A DNA stretch of 64,000 nucleotides, taken from the NCBI GenBank assembly GCA_016466735.1, contig JAAOED010000006.1, positions 55,282-119,281 of the forward strand, written 5' to 3'. The position numbers and the translations under genes were made by a program. A model generated the notes under the pieces. It made no database searches. It saw only the letters and a program-made list of their open reading frames with translations, and had not been told where the DNA came from. Positions 30,023 through 39,050 of this stretch are shown here, piece after piece. The stretch comes from Weissella confusa. GTDB taxonomy: Bacteria; Bacillota; Bacilli; Lactobacillales; Lactobacillaceae. The first letter of the stretch is position 1; each line of letters starts with the position of its first letter.

Positions 30023-31492
30023 ATGGAACAGAAACGCGATACCTCCTTCTTCGGCCAACCTCGAGGCCTAATGACCTTGTTCTTCACCGAAATGTGGGAG
30101 CGATTTTCATACTACGGCATGCGTGCCATTCTACTTTTCTACATGATTTATGCAGCCGACAAAGACGGTTTGGGATTTAACGAAGCCACCGGTGCCGCAA
30201 TCATGTCGATTTACGGGTCAATGGTTTACTTATCGGGAATTGTTGGTGGTTATCTATCTGACCGTGTCCTTGGTCCATGGCGCACTGTGTTCTACGGTGG
30301 TGTCTTGATTATGTTCGGTCACATTGCTTTGGCGATGCCATTGCATGAAATTGGCTTGTTTGGCTCAATTGCTTTAATCACGCTCGGAACTGGACTTTTG
30401 AAGCCCAACGTTGCGACGATGGTTGGAAACTTGTATGACGCCAATGATGAACGTCGTGACGCTGGTTTTTCAATTTACGTCTTTGGTATTAACCTAGGTG
30501 CCTTTATCGCCCCATTGCTAGTTGGTTGGTTCCAAGTTCACGTTAACTTCCACGTCGCCTTCTCATTGGCGGCTATCGGTATGTTCTTTGGTTTAGTGCA
30601 ATATTCATTGGATGGTCGTAAGCATCTTAAGGACGTCTCACACCAAGCGCCATCACCATTGCAACCTGAAGAAATCACCCCATTGATGTGGAAATTGGCC
30701 GGTATTATTATCGCATTCATCGCCATTATTGGTATTATGGCCGGTACTCACAGTTTGACGATTAACAGTGTTATTAACTTGTTGACGTTTGTCGCTATTC
30801 TAGTACCGGTGATCTACTTTGTTGTGATGCTGACATCAAAGAAGACAACGAAAGCTGAGCGTAAGCGTGTTTGGGCCTACATCCCCTTGTTCATTGCAGC
30901 GATGCTATTCTGGTCAATTGAAGAGCAAGGATCCGTCGTCTTAGCCTTGTTCGCTTCAAACCAAACTGCGTTGCATGGTATGCCTGCTTCATGGTTCCAA
31001 TCATTGAATCCATTGTTCATCATGTTGTTCACGCCATTCTTCGTTTGGCTATGGTCAAAGAAGTTACGTGATAAGCAGCCTTCAACTGGGGTGAAGTTCT
31101 CACTTGGTTTGGCATTTGCTGGACTGTCATTCGTTTGGATGGCTGTTCCCGGAATGTTGTTTGGTGTTAACCACCAATTTAACCCATTGTGGCTAGTTGC
31201 CTCATGGGCGTTGGTCGAAGTCGGTGAGATGTTGATTTCACCAGTCGGTTTGTCAGCATCTGCTAAGATGGCGCCTGTTGCCTTCCAAGCCCAAATGCTA
31301 ACGGTTTGGAATTTGTCCGATGCCACGGCGCAAGCAGCCAACGCACAACTGGTTCAACTTTATTCAAAGTCTACTGAAATCAACTACTTCTTGATCATTG
31401 GTATTATTACCATCGTTGCTGGCTTGCTATTATGGTTTGCAACTAAGAAGATTAAAGCCTTGAGCGAAGGCTTGTCAGAAACCGCTGAATAA
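30023..31492 (+). CDS. dtpT: Di/tripeptide:proton symporter (POT family)
   Basis: A 489-residue POT/PTR transporter with about 14 helices that imports di- and tripeptides with protons. TM1 has the ExxERFxYYG motif (EMWERFSYYGMRA, about 23-35). The PTR2 signatures GGYLSDRVLGPWRT and LGTGLLKPNVATMVGNLY follow. The second half has FWSIEEQGSVVLALFA and LVEVGEMLISPVGLSASAKMAP. GAGG precedes ATG 30023; the in-frame ATG at 30008 lacks an RBS. It is monocistronic and ends at a hairpin. Confidence 0.93.
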   Translation: MEQKRDTSFFGQPRGLMTLFFTEMWERFSYYGMRAILLFYMIYAADKDGLGFNEATGAAIMSIYGSMVYLSGIVGGYLSDRVLGPWRTVFYGGVLIMFGHIALAMPLHEIGLFGSIALITLGTGLLKPNVATMVGNLYDANDERRDAGFSIYVFGINLGAFIAPLLVGWFQVHVNFHVAFSLAAIGMFFGLVQYSLDGRKHLKDVSHQAPSPLQPEEITPLMWKLAGIIIAFIAIIGIMAGTHSLTINSVINLLTFVAILVPVIYFVVMLTSKKTTKAERKRVWAYIPLFIAAMLFWSIEEQGSVVLALFASNQTALHGMPASWFQSLNPLFIMLFTPFFVWLWSKKLRDKQPSTGVKFSLGLAFAGLSFVWMAVPGMLFGVNHQFNPLWLVASWALVEVGEMLISPVGLSASAKMAPVAFQAQMLTVWNLSDATAQAANAQLVQLYSKSTEINYFLIIGIITIVAGLLLWFATKKIKALSEGLSETAE

Positions 31493-31498
31493 CAAATG

Positions 31499-31532
31499 AA
31501 GCCTCGCATCTTTACCGATGTGAGGCTTTTAC
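31499..31532 (+). terminator. dtpT terminator
   Basis: AGCCTCGCATC-TTTACC-GATGTGAGGCT followed by TTT. Confidence 0.85.
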
Positions 31533-31578
31533 TTTGGCTGGGGATGGTTTAGAATTATTAGTCTTAAGGAGATTTTTC

Positions 31579-32175
31579 ATGTTAATTTCTGATACCACCC
31601 TAAGTTTGGATAATGTCGCACCAAACAACACATACCGTAACGTTCACTTTACCTACTCTAGTCGGGCCATTAACATCCAAGATGTCACGTTTGAACGCGT
31701 GACGTTCGACCAAGACGATTTCTCAGATAGTACGTGGTCAGATGTCGTATTTGATCATGTCGACTTATCAAATACTGATTTTGCCAACGCAATTTTCTAC
31801 CGCACTAGCTTTAACAACACGCAGCTAACCGGTGTTAATTTTTCTGGCCTACAAAGTGAGTGGCGTGATACACAAATTAATAACTCATTAGCTGATTTCA
31901 TCAACGTTAGTGGAACTACTTTTCAAACTGTCAGCTTCAACAATACGCGCGTTCGTGACAGTTTCTTCCATGGCATCCGAATTAAAAAGTCACTTCGTTT
32001 TGTCGAAAGTGACCTTGATAACAGCGATTTTGCTGGTAGTAAACTGGCTAACCTCGATGTATCAAATGCAAATTTTGAAACCTTATTATTTGATCCAGCT
32101 CTAGCTGCTGGTATGACAATTAATACGTATCAATCCGCCTTGCTTATTCAGAGCATGGGCATCAACATACACTAA
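31579..32175 (+). CDS. Pentapeptide-repeat protein
   Basis: A 198-residue protein built of degenerate pentapeptide repeats (A/S-D/N-L/F-x-x): VTFER VTFDQ DDFSD STWSD VVFDH VDLSN TDFAN, then LTGVNFSGL and SDLDNSDFAGSKLANLDVSNANF. These should form a right-handed quadrilateral beta-helix. Such proteins include DNA-gyrase mimics (Qnr/MfpA) and many of unknown role. No transmembrane segment is present. AAGGAG lies 7 nt before ATG 31579. Neighbours give no hint of function. Confidence 0.85.
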   Translation: MLISDTTLSLDNVAPNNTYRNVHFTYSSRAINIQDVTFERVTFDQDDFSDSTWSDVVFDHVDLSNTDFANAIFYRTSFNNTQLTGVNFSGLQSEWRDTQINNSLADFINVSGTTFQTVSFNNTRVRDSFFHGIRIKKSLRFVESDLDNSDFAGSKLANLDVSNANFETLLFDPALAAGMTINTYQSALLIQSMGINIH

Positions 32176-32208
32176 AAAGGGATCGAATATACATTCGATC
32201 CCTTTTTA
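32174..32208. terminator. Bidirectional terminator
   Basis: AAAAAGGGATCGAAT-ATAC-ATTCGATCCCTTTTT between convergent genes. Confidence 0.9.
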
Positions 32209-32244
32209 AATGCATTATTATCCCTGACAATTCTTAGTTACAAA

Positions 32245-33351
32245 CTAAAATTTTGCTTCAATAATTTTTGCGTGCTTCAATTCTGCCACTGTGTGGGAAC
32301 CCGTAAGTTGCATGACAATTTTCAACTCCTCCGCCAAGTGTTCAAAAGCTGACTGAACTCCTGCAGCCCCGCCAAGATTGAGCGCCCATAGCATTGGGCG
32401 TCCCAATGCCACGACATCTGCACCAAGCGCAATTGCCTTTGCGATATCCTCACCCCAGCGAATTCCTGAATCAAAGATGATTGGCACACGATGATTAACT
32501 GCTTTCGCAATGTCAGCAAGGACGTCAATCGAAGCCGGTGCACCGTTCAGTTCACGCCCACCGTGATTTGACACCCAAATGCCATCTGCACCACCAGCAA
32601 TGGCTGCCAATGCATCTTCTGGATCTTGAATTCCCTTTACAATCACTGGCAAACCACTTGCCATATCCTTAATCTTCTTAATATCAGACAACGCTAAGTC
32701 TTGCTTGGCGCGCGCGTATATTTCAGCGATGCTAAGACCCTCACCTGTACCAGCTGCATTAGAAAAGGCCGCTAAATTATCCATTGGCAACGGGAATTCA
32801 AAGTTATTAATAATATCGGCTTCTCGATAACCGCCCAGCGTCGAATCCGCCGTTAAAATAATGGCCTTATACCCAGTTTCAACTGCTTGATTAATCAAAA
32901 ATTGATTAAACTCATCATCGCGCGACATATACAGTTGGAAGAACTTTGGTGTTTCCGGTGACGCCTCGGCCACGGCTGCAACACTGGCATTCCCATAGGT
33001 CGACGCGCTGAAAATAGATTTTGCTGCCCCAACACCCTTTACAGTGACGCTTTCCCCACCTTCGTGCATCAATCCTTGGGCAGCAATTGGTGCTGCAATA
33101 ATCGGCATCCCAAGCGGAATGTCAAAGAGCGTTGTCGTCATATCAGGCTCCGCAATGTTTTGAAGCATTCGCGGAATCAACTGATAATGACGAAATGCCG
33201 TTTCATTATCCTGGAGCACCTGCTCATCCGATGATCCACCATCAACATAACCAAATGCCCCTGCCTCCGTTCGTGACTCGACTAAAGCCCGCAAACGTGG
33301 CAAGTCAATGATGTCTAACTTTTCTTCTGCTGTACTTGCGTTGTAAGTCAT
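32245..33351 (-). CDS. Lactate oxidase-like FMN-dependent alpha-hydroxy acid oxidase
   Basis: A 368-residue member of the FMN alpha-hydroxy acid oxidase family, closest in pattern to Aerococcus lactate oxidase. It has FGYVDGGSSDE near 33, FFQLYMSRDD, AIILTADSTLGGYREAD, LPVIVKGIQDPEDA and the catalytic WVSNHGGRELNGAP (His and Arg retained). IIFDSGIRWGEDIAKA and GADVVALGRPMLWAL follow. The expected reaction is L-lactate plus O2 to pyruvate plus H2O2, cytosolic. GGGGGA precedes ATG 33351. A perfect cre box about 90 nt upstream suggests catabolite repression. Confidence 0.85.
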   Translation of the reverse strand: MTYNASTAEEKLDIIDLPRLRALVESRTEAGAFGYVDGGSSDEQVLQDNETAFRHYQLIPRMLQNIAEPDMTTTLFDIPLGMPIIAAPIAAQGLMHEGGESVTVKGVGAAKSIFSASTYGNASVAAVAEASPETPKFFQLYMSRDDEFNQFLINQAVETGYKAIILTADSTLGGYREADIINNFEFPLPMDNLAAFSNAAGTGEGLSIAEIYARAKQDLALSDIKKIKDMASGLPVIVKGIQDPEDALAAIAGGADGIWVSNHGGRELNGAPASIDVLADIAKAVNHRVPIIFDSGIRWGEDIAKAIALGADVVALGRPMLWALNLGGAAGVQSAFEHLAEELKIVMQLTGSHTVAELKHAKIIEAKF

Positions 33352-33439
33352 TTTAATCCCCCTATTGTAAAAACAACTTCGTTACTTGCTTCCATATAGT
33401 AAGTGTATACCTAAGATTGACTTTGGCTGTCTTTATATT

Positions 33440-33454
33440 TTGAAAACGCTTACA
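33440..33454. promoter_or_regulatory. cre box upstream of lactate oxidase
   Basis: TTGAAAACGCTTACA matches WTGNAANCGNWNNCW throughout. It lies 90-100 nt upstream of the lactate oxidase start codon. Confidence 0.7.
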
Positions 33455-33503
33455 AAACAGTGGACCGATATTCCGGATTGTATGTCCTTGAATGGCTATA
33501 CAG

Positions 33504-33540
33504 CAAAAAAGGATAGACTGGCGACAACCAACCTATCCCT
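33504..33540 (-). terminator. Terminator of the DHH phosphoesterase gene
   Basis: On the minus strand AGGGATAG and CTATCCTT form the stem, followed by TTTT. Confidence 0.75.
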
Positions 33541-33549
33541 ACAAACAGT

Positions 33550-34515
33550 TTATTTATTGCGCGCATTCTGAATGATTGTTGGCCAATCCATCACTAACTT
33601 CGCACCCGATGCCTTAGCATGCCCACCACCATTAAAGTAGCCAGCAATGACTGAGACATCAACATCCTTATCCTTCGCAACACGGAATGACAACTTGCCG
33701 TTATTAATGACCAAGCCGAAATCGACATCTGGCAAGTTAGTCAACGCATTCCCGATTTCTGACATCTGGTTAGATGCTGTTGTATACGCATAGTGGTACG
33801 TCTTGTCAGGCAAAACCAAATCAGCAAATTCAGCCTTTTCTGCCTTCTTAGCAACATAGTCTTGGTTAGACTTAATACGCTCATACACAAGTGCCATAAT
33901 CAAATCTGAGAAGATTGTTTCTAGCACAGTGCTTGGCACGTCGTATTCGGCAAAAGTCTTAGTCTTAGCTGCATCCATAAAGGCACTAAAACGATCACGC
34001 CCAATGAAGTTAAGTACCTCGTTGAAGACTTGCGCATGTTGGCCAGTTTGTTGGGCATCGGCATAGCGCTCATCTTGCCAAGTCCACGTGTCGTACAAGT
34101 TAGTTAGCTTAACTAGTATAGGCAAGAACGGCAAGGTTGCGAGTGCTTCCTGGTTGTCATTAAAGGCTAGTTCAGTCGCTGAAGATGTACCAGTCTGGTC
34201 GGTGACAAACGTCGCGTCATCAGTCGCTGTTTCCCAGACAGTTTGGTTAGAAACGTGGTGATCATAAACTGTTGGGGTTAGCTTGGTTTGGTTATGGAAC
34301 TTTGCCAACATTTCGGCTGAGGGCGTATTGTCCAAGAAGATAGCTTGATCAAATTGGTCATCCCCTGACAAAACGGCTTCCAGCACCGCATCAATACCAG
34401 CTGCCCCAGCATCCGCATAACGAATATCTGATTCATTTGACATCGCATACTTAGCAACCAAACCTGACATAACGCCATCCAAGTCAGTGTGCGTCACAAT
34501 TAGCGTTTTTGACAT
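33550..34515 (-). CDS. DHH/DHHA1 phosphoesterase (oligoribonuclease-like)
   Basis: A 321-residue protein. The DHH domain has the metal ligands HTDLDGVMSG near 8-17, FLDNTPS near 60 and the DHH motif itself (YDHHVSN near 84). The C-terminal DHHA1 domain carries YFNGGGHAKASGAKL near 290-304. This resembles NrnB-type nanoRNases or c-di-NMP/pAp phosphatases; which of these cannot be decided. Cytosolic, Mn-dependent hydrolysis of a phosphodiester is expected. AAAGGAAG precedes ATG 34515. It is monocistronic. Confidence 0.85.
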   Translation of the reverse strand: MSKTLIVTHTDLDGVMSGLVAKYAMSNESDIRYADAGAAGIDAVLEAVLSGDDQFDQAIFLDNTPSAEMLAKFHNQTKLTPTVYDHHVSNQTVWETATDDATFVTDQTGTSSATELAFNDNQEALATLPFLPILVKLTNLYDTWTWQDERYADAQQTGQHAQVFNEVLNFIGRDRFSAFMDAAKTKTFAEYDVPSTVLETIFSDLIMALVYERIKSNQDYVAKKAEKAEFADLVLPDKTYHYAYTTASNQMSEIGNALTNLPDVDFGLVINNGKLSFRVAKDKDVDVSVIAGYFNGGGHAKASGAKLVMDWPTIIQNARNK

Positions 34516-34576
34516 GATTATTACTTCCTTTAAACTGAATAATACTTATGTCCATCTTACGTTTTGTCGTGGCTAA

Positions 34577-35128
34577 TCACAAGTCATGATGGCGGTCATT
34601 CATTAGAGTCGTCAATTTATGCATCGTATTGGCATTGCGAACCGTTATCCTAGAAAACGCGGCTGTTGTACTAATCCTTAATAATCTGGTCTTATTACGA
34701 AGTTCTGGGCCGGTGCTCATAAAAATGAAACGTTCGGACAGTAATACACGATTTTCAGGTCCAATGTATGGCGAGAACTCCTCCAGAGCTTGAATAGCCT
34801 CCTCTTTCGAACCAGAAATTATCAAATCATGTCGCCCACCATCGTTAATTCCCCACCATTCCGGTGAATTATTCGTCATATCGTTAATCTCATCTGGTGA
34901 TAACCAAAATAGTTGTATTTCAAAACCTTTGTATGCCGATAAGGCGTCAGCCAGGATGGTAAAATCAACCATACCAGATTCAACATCAGCAATAACGTTA
35001 CCAGTATTTCCAACCGTGATGACGTTTTGAAACCCTTGTTGTTCAAACCAATCACGTAATTCATCCATTGTAACTTTACGTTTGCCACCAACGTTTATAC
35101 CCCGCAGCAAAATTAGATACGTTTTCAT
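34577..35128 (-). CDS. DUF1697 domain protein
   Basis: A 183-residue cytosolic protein with the DUF1697 signature LILLRGINVGGKRKVTMDELRDWFEQQGFQNV near the start. GNTGNVIADVES (usually INSGNV) follows, and then the C-terminal RFIFMSTGPELRNKTRLLRISTTAAFSRITVRNANTMHKL. Function is unknown. ATG 35128 is preceded by GGAG at 6-7 nt; the longer frame to 35149 lacks an RBS. A 62-residue ORF lies 27 nt upstream and may be co-transcribed. Confidence 0.8.
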   Translation of the reverse strand: MKTYLILLRGINVGGKRKVTMDELRDWFEQQGFQNVITVGNTGNVIADVESGMVDFTILADALSAYKGFEIQLFWLSPDEINDMTNNSPEWWGINDGGRHDLIISGSKEEAIQALEEFSPYIGPENRVLLSERFIFMSTGPELRNKTRLLRISTTAAFSRITVRNANTMHKLTTLMNDRHHDL

Positions 35129-35155
35129 ATGTTTCTCCAGTGCTGGCAATGAGTG

Positions 35156-35344
35156 TTAGCCCAGATATACGATACCGATTTGCGGGTTCCGGGTTTCGTT
35201 ACCGGGGATGACCTTGCTATCCACGTACCGATCCTTCGTCAACGTCGTTAAGAAAACACCAATCAAATCTCGATCGGTATAGGCATCAAAATAACGTGTC
35301 TTCAATTGCATGCCAAAATCAGGACTTGTTTTCCAATTTTCCAT
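35156..35344 (-). CDS. Small hypothetical protein (62 aa)
   Basis: GGGAG sits 7 nt before ATG 35344, giving a convincing start. The in-frame start at 35362 has none. The hydrophilic 62-residue product (MENWKTSPDFG ... YFDAYTDRDLIGVFLTTLTKDRYVDSKVIPGNETRNPQIGIVYLG) has no transmembrane segment and no motif I recognise. It precedes the DUF1697 gene by 27 nt in the same direction, so the two probably form an operon. Confidence 0.55.
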   Translation of the reverse strand: MENWKTSPDFGMQLKTRYFDAYTDRDLIGVFLTTLTKDRYVDSKVIPGNETRNPQIGIVYLG

Positions 35345-35446
35345 GTTATTACTCCCTAGCACATGTCTTAATTACCATTTGCTTGCTATTATACCAATTA
35401 TCATCTCTCTACTGGAATTCAAGCCCTCTTGTCCCAACGCAGCTTT

Positions 35447-35482
35447 TACAAACAAAAATCCCAGCACAAAACCGTGCCGGGA
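35447..35482 (-). terminator. Terminator of the repeat protein gene
   Basis: CCCGGCAC-GGTTTT-GTGCTGGG followed by ATTTTTGTTT on the minus strand. Confidence 0.8.
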
Positions 35483-35515
35483 TTGATTATGATACCATTA
35501 GTTTGTTTTATATAT

Positions 35516-36268
35516 TTATTGCTCTGCAGAGTTCATTCGAACGATTTTCGCCAAACTTGCGATTGCATCGGCTCCTTGACTAATTTCCGGTTGTTCGGCT
35601 TCCTGTTTAGTCAAAGCTTTATCCGTAAAGTAATCCCGAAGATAGTAAGTACCATTATTTCCAAAGTAGTAGTTTTTACCGTCGATGTTTTGAATGTACT
35701 GGACTGCGCGCCCGTTGTTATCTGTGAAATACGTGTAGCCCCACGCATTACGCCACCCAGCATTCTGACGAACCCCATCTACAAACCAGTAATATGTGCC
35801 CATGTAGTAACGGAAACCAGTGTATAGCGTGCCGTTTTCATACCAGCGGTAGCCACCGTTCGCAGCAGAACCATCATATAAGTAACCTGAGCCTTTACCA
35901 CGTAGGTAATATGTGCCATTATCGCCAAAATTATAGGCCGTACCATCAATCACAACGTTGCCTTGTACAGCACGTCCGGTTGCATCAGTCCAATACTTAT
36001 ATCCCCAAGCTTCGCGCCAACCTTCATTTTGACGAACCCCATTTACAAACCAGTAATATGTTCCCATATAGTAGCGGAATCCAGTGAAAGGCTGGCCATT
36101 CTCCAACCAATTATAGCCACCATTAGCCTTTGAAATCTCTGGCGAATAAACATAACCCGTTCGGCTGTCAGCAGAAACAAGTTGTGTCGCTGCTCCCATT
36201 GATGACAAAACTGATACTGTAACCAAAGCACCGACAACCAAACGCTTCCCAACATTAACAATACGCAT
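35516..36268 (-). CDS. Secreted glucan-binding-type repeat protein
   Basis: A 250-residue exported protein. The signal peptide is about 33 residues (cleavage near LVSADS). Two tandem units of about 86 residues follow, each with GGY-W-ENG, TGFRYYMGTYYWFV-GVRQN-GWR-AWGY and GRAVQ...YNFGDNGTYYLR. These are YG/cell-wall-binding-type repeats, as in the glucan-binding domains of glucansucrases of Weissella and Leuconostoc. No catalytic domain or LPXTG anchor is present, so it is an orphan binding protein. GGGG precedes ATG 36268. The tail (about 215-250) is acidic and non-repetitive. Confidence 0.8.
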   Translation of the reverse strand: MRIVNVGKRLVVGALVTVSVLSSMGAATQLVSADSRTGYVYSPEISKANGGYNWLENGQPFTGFRYYMGTYYWFVNGVRQNEGWREAWGYKYWTDATGRAVQGNVVIDGTAYNFGDNGTYYLRGKGSGYLYDGSAANGGYRWYENGTLYTGFRYYMGTYYWFVDGVRQNAGWRNAWGYTYFTDNNGRAVQYIQNIDGKNYYFGNNGTYYLRDYFTDKALTKQEAEQPEISQGADAIASLAKIVRMNSAEQ

Positions 36269-36365
36269 AAATAATCCCCTTTTTTCGATCGCTTTATGGC
36301 AACCCGATGTCTTAATGTTACGTTCAGATTTCGAATATTACAATGTATGAAATTTTAAATCGCGT

Positions 36366-36401
36366 GAAAAAAAGCGACCTTCCAAAAATGAACGGTCGCT
36401 T
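36366..36401 (-). terminator. Terminator of the GNAT gene
   Basis: AAGCGACC and GGTCGCTT stem followed by TTTTT on the minus strand. Confidence 0.8.
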
Positions 36402-36405
36402 ACTG

Positions 36406-36963
36406 CTATTTGAAATAATCCGTCGCTAAGATGCTGTATACCTTGCTATCAACGTATTTACCATTTAGCAGCAACTCGTAATCACGCAGTGTACCTTCGT
36501 ACTGCATACCAGCTTTTTCCATCACACGACCTGAACCAATATTTTCTGGTGCGTGAAATGATTCAATACGGTGCAACTCTAGTTGTTCAAATCCCACTGT
36601 AATAACAGTCCGCAGCGCCTCGGTCATCACCCCTCGTCCCCAATAAGCATGATTTAGGGCATATCCGATTTCAGCGGAGTTGTTTTTCTCAGTTGGTCGG
36701 ATATCAATGCTACCAATCATTTTGTTAGTTGCTTTTTCAACAATGACATACTTTCCCAGTGGATCTGCCAAGTGAAACTTCTTAATGCTGATTTCTAAAG
36801 TGTGTTCAATCGATTCTGGCATCGGTACGTGAATCCACTTTAGCACTTCTGGATTGTGGAACATTTCAAACATGTCCGCCGCGTCAGCTTCCGTTGCATG
36901 CCGATATATGAGACGCTCACTCTCAAAGTTATCCAAGTTAGTTAGTCGTTCAATTAGAGTCAT
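36406..36963 (-). CDS. GNAT acetyltransferase (RimJ/RimL type)
   Basis: A 185-residue enzyme of the RimJ/RimL branch of GNATs. It shows FESERLIYRHATEADAADMFEMFHNPEVLKWI at the start, IGSIDIRPTEKNNSAEIGYALNHAYWGRGVMTEALRTVI (acetyl-CoA loop) near 90-125 and IESFHAPENIGSGRVMEKAGMQYEGTLRDYELLLNGKYVDSKVYSIL at the end. Substrates may be protein N-termini or small amines. A GGGGGG site lies 7 nt before ATG 36963. It lies downstream of folP on the same strand, 71 nt from its stop. Confidence 0.85.
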   Translation of the reverse strand: MTLIERLTNLDNFESERLIYRHATEADAADMFEMFHNPEVLKWIHVPMPESIEHTLEISIKKFHLADPLGKYVIVEKATNKMIGSIDIRPTEKNNSAEIGYALNHAYWGRGVMTEALRTVITVGFEQLELHRIESFHAPENIGSGRVMEKAGMQYEGTLRDYELLLNGKYVDSKVYSILATDYFK

Positions 36964-37034
36964 CCCCAATCCCCCCGTAAAACCAAGTTTACGTCAGTAT
37001 ACGAGCTTCAATTGGTAAATACAATGACTATCAC

Positions 37035-37864
37035 TTAACGTTCGATTTCTGCTAACAAACGCAACATATTACGCGTTTCTTTCACGTCATGAACTCGAAG
37101 CACTCGCGCGCCACGTTGCATCATTGACTGAGCTGCCACTAAAGACATAGCTGTTCGCTCATGCTTTTCCAACCCTAGCAACTGACCTGCCCATCCTTTA
37201 TTTGACACTGCAACCAGTACTGGCCGTTTCAGATCTTTTAAGACGTCAATATGACGCATAATCGCCGAATCATGTTGGAGACGACTGTCCTTGGCGTAAC
37301 CGATACCCGGGTCGAGCAAAATCCGGTCGTTATCGACACCGGCTGCTGCCAAAATAGACAAATTCTCAACAGCCCAGTCAAAAAGACTAGTTTTTACGTC
37401 GATTATCTCTTTTCCCGCGGATTCCACATAGTAAGTATCCCAACCTTGCTGGCGGCAATTAACGGTAACTTACGTGGGTCATCTGTAAAACCATTCACGT
37501 CGTTGACAATATCCACACCGGCATTAATCGCAGCCACCATAACCCCGTATTTATAGGTATCAATTGCCACCAATGCATCAGGACGCGCTAACTTAATGGC
37601 TTCGATAATTGGAATTGTTCGTTCGATTTCCGCTTCAATCGTTAGTTCCAACCCGCCTTCCTTATAGCCGGGGCGCGTGGTTTGACCGCCAACTTCAACA
37701 ATATCGGCACCGTCGTCGTAAAGTGTCAATGCTCGTTGAACGAGATTAGTTTCGTTTTCAATTGTGTCGCCATCAAAAAACGATTCAGGACTAGCATTTA
37801 AAATGCCGATAATCAAGCCTTGTCGATCACCAAGCAGCGTCCCATTCACGTACCAAATACTCAT
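37035..37864 (-). pseudogene. folP: Dihydropteroate synthase, frameshifted
   Basis: The 5' frame from ATG 37864 encodes the DHPS N-terminal half: IIGILNASPESFFDGD, VEVGGQTTRPGY, AIDTYKYGV and DIVNDVNGF. It breaks after TMWNPREK. The C-terminal half follows in another frame: IIDVKTSLFDWAVENLSIL, ILLDPGIGYAKD, RPVLVAVSNKGW and ARVLRVHDVKET. Adding one A to the A4 run (T4 at 37410-37413 on the plus strand) restores a continuous 276-residue DHPS. It overlaps folC by 38 nt. If real, the strain cannot join pABA to the pterin; a homopolymer base-call error is the main alternative. Confidence 0.85.
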
Positions 37865-39050
37865 CCCCGATGACCCCCTTAATCGTATAAAACGAACCCG
37901 CAACAACAATCCATTCACCTGGCTGTCGCATACTTTTGGCAACTTCTAATGCTTTATCGAGTGGTTCTGTATGTTCTGAAATCTGTTCACCTGGTAACGC
38001 ACGCGGGTTATCAGGTGTAACCCCGATAATATGACGTGCATGTGGTGCTGACGTTTCTTGAATAACGTCTGTTTCTTTATCTTCGAGCATCCCCAAAATT
38101 AGTATAACCTTCCCAGATAGTCGCCATTTAGCAATGATATCGGCTAATTTTTGCGCACTTCCCCGATTATGCGCGCCGTCAACAATCACGCTCTCATCCT
38201 TAAAAACAGTCTGGCATCCAAATAGTTTTGCTTTAGCTAATCCTAAACTTTTGGTCTTGATCGAAATTTTGTCACCGGTTAATATGTTCAAAATTTGAAA
38301 CACAAGACACATATTTTCGTCATGACCAAGCTTTTCCCCATCGCTTATATTTGCTCTAACGTCATCCGGTTGCAACTGACAAAGACTAGTGTACCAATTG
38401 GCCTTCATCAATGCCGTTCGCCCTTTCAAGATACGGCTCACATCTGGGTGCTGTGTCGCGCTAACGACATAGCTTCCTGGCATAATAAGGGCTGCTTTAT
38501 TTGCTGCGATTTCAGTAACCGTCTCTCCCAACCATTGCATATGATCCAAACTAATTTCGGTAAACGCCACGACTCCTGGTTGTGCAATCAGATGAGTCGC
38601 ATCATTTTTCCCACCCATGCCAGCTTCAATAATGGCAACATCCACGTTATTCAGGCTGAAAGCAAGTAACGCGATTAATGTCCAATACTCAAACGCAGAC
38701 AAACTTTGTGCTGAATAGCCATGCGTAAGCAAAACATCTCGTATTATTTGATACAAGGCAACAAAGTTTGGCTTTGGTATTTGCTTATGATTAAGTTGTA
38801 TTTGTTCACAATCGTCAAAAATAGCGGGTGATGTAAACGTTCCAACCGCATATCCAGCTTCTGCCAAAATTGATGACGTCATTTCGATAACCGTGCCTTT
38901 ACCATTTGTCCCGGTCACATGCACGATACGCAGGGATTGATCCGGATTTCCAAGCCAGTCATTCACCTGACGCAAAAACGCGATGCGATTGTCATCGTTG
39001 ACCCGCCAAGTATGGTCCATCTCTGCTAGGACTTCCTCATATGTCATCAT
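37827..39050 (-). CDS. folC: Folylpolyglutamate/dihydrofolate synthase
   Basis: A 407-residue Mur-ligase-type enzyme that adds glutamate to (dihydro)folate or pteroate using ATP. The P-loop VTGTNGKGT is near 45-53. TSSILAEAGYAVGTFTSPAI, IEAGMGGKNDATH near 143 and TEISLDHMQWLGET follow. The C-terminal domain has VIVDGAHNRGSAQKLA near 288. It begins two bases after the folE stop and overlaps folP at its end, inside the fol operon. Confidence 0.93.
   Translation of the reverse strand: MMTYEEVLAEMDHTWRVNDDNRIAFLRQVNDWLGNPDQSLRIVHVTGTNGKGTVIEMTSSILAEAGYAVGTFTSPAIFDDCEQIQLNHKQIPKPNFVALYQIIRDVLLTHGYSAQSLSAFEYWTLIALLAFSLNNVDVAIIEAGMGGKNDATHLIAQPGVVAFTEISLDHMQWLGETVTEIAANKAALIMPGSYVVSATQHPDVSRILKGRTALMKANWYTSLCQLQPDDVRANISDGEKLGHDENMCLVFQILNILTGDKISIKTKSLGLAKAKLFGCQTVFKDESVIVDGAHNRGSAQKLADIIAKWRLSGKVILILGMLEDKETDVIQETSAPHARHIIGVTPDNPRALPGEQISEHTEPLDKALEVAKSMRQPGEWIVVAGSFYTIKGVIGDEYLVREWDAAW

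Noticed and set aside
37403..37427. Programmed ribosomal frameshifting in folP
   Set aside because: No X-XXY-YYZ slippery heptamer or downstream pseudoknot is evident, and FolP is not known to use one. A one-base deletion or base-call error is simpler.
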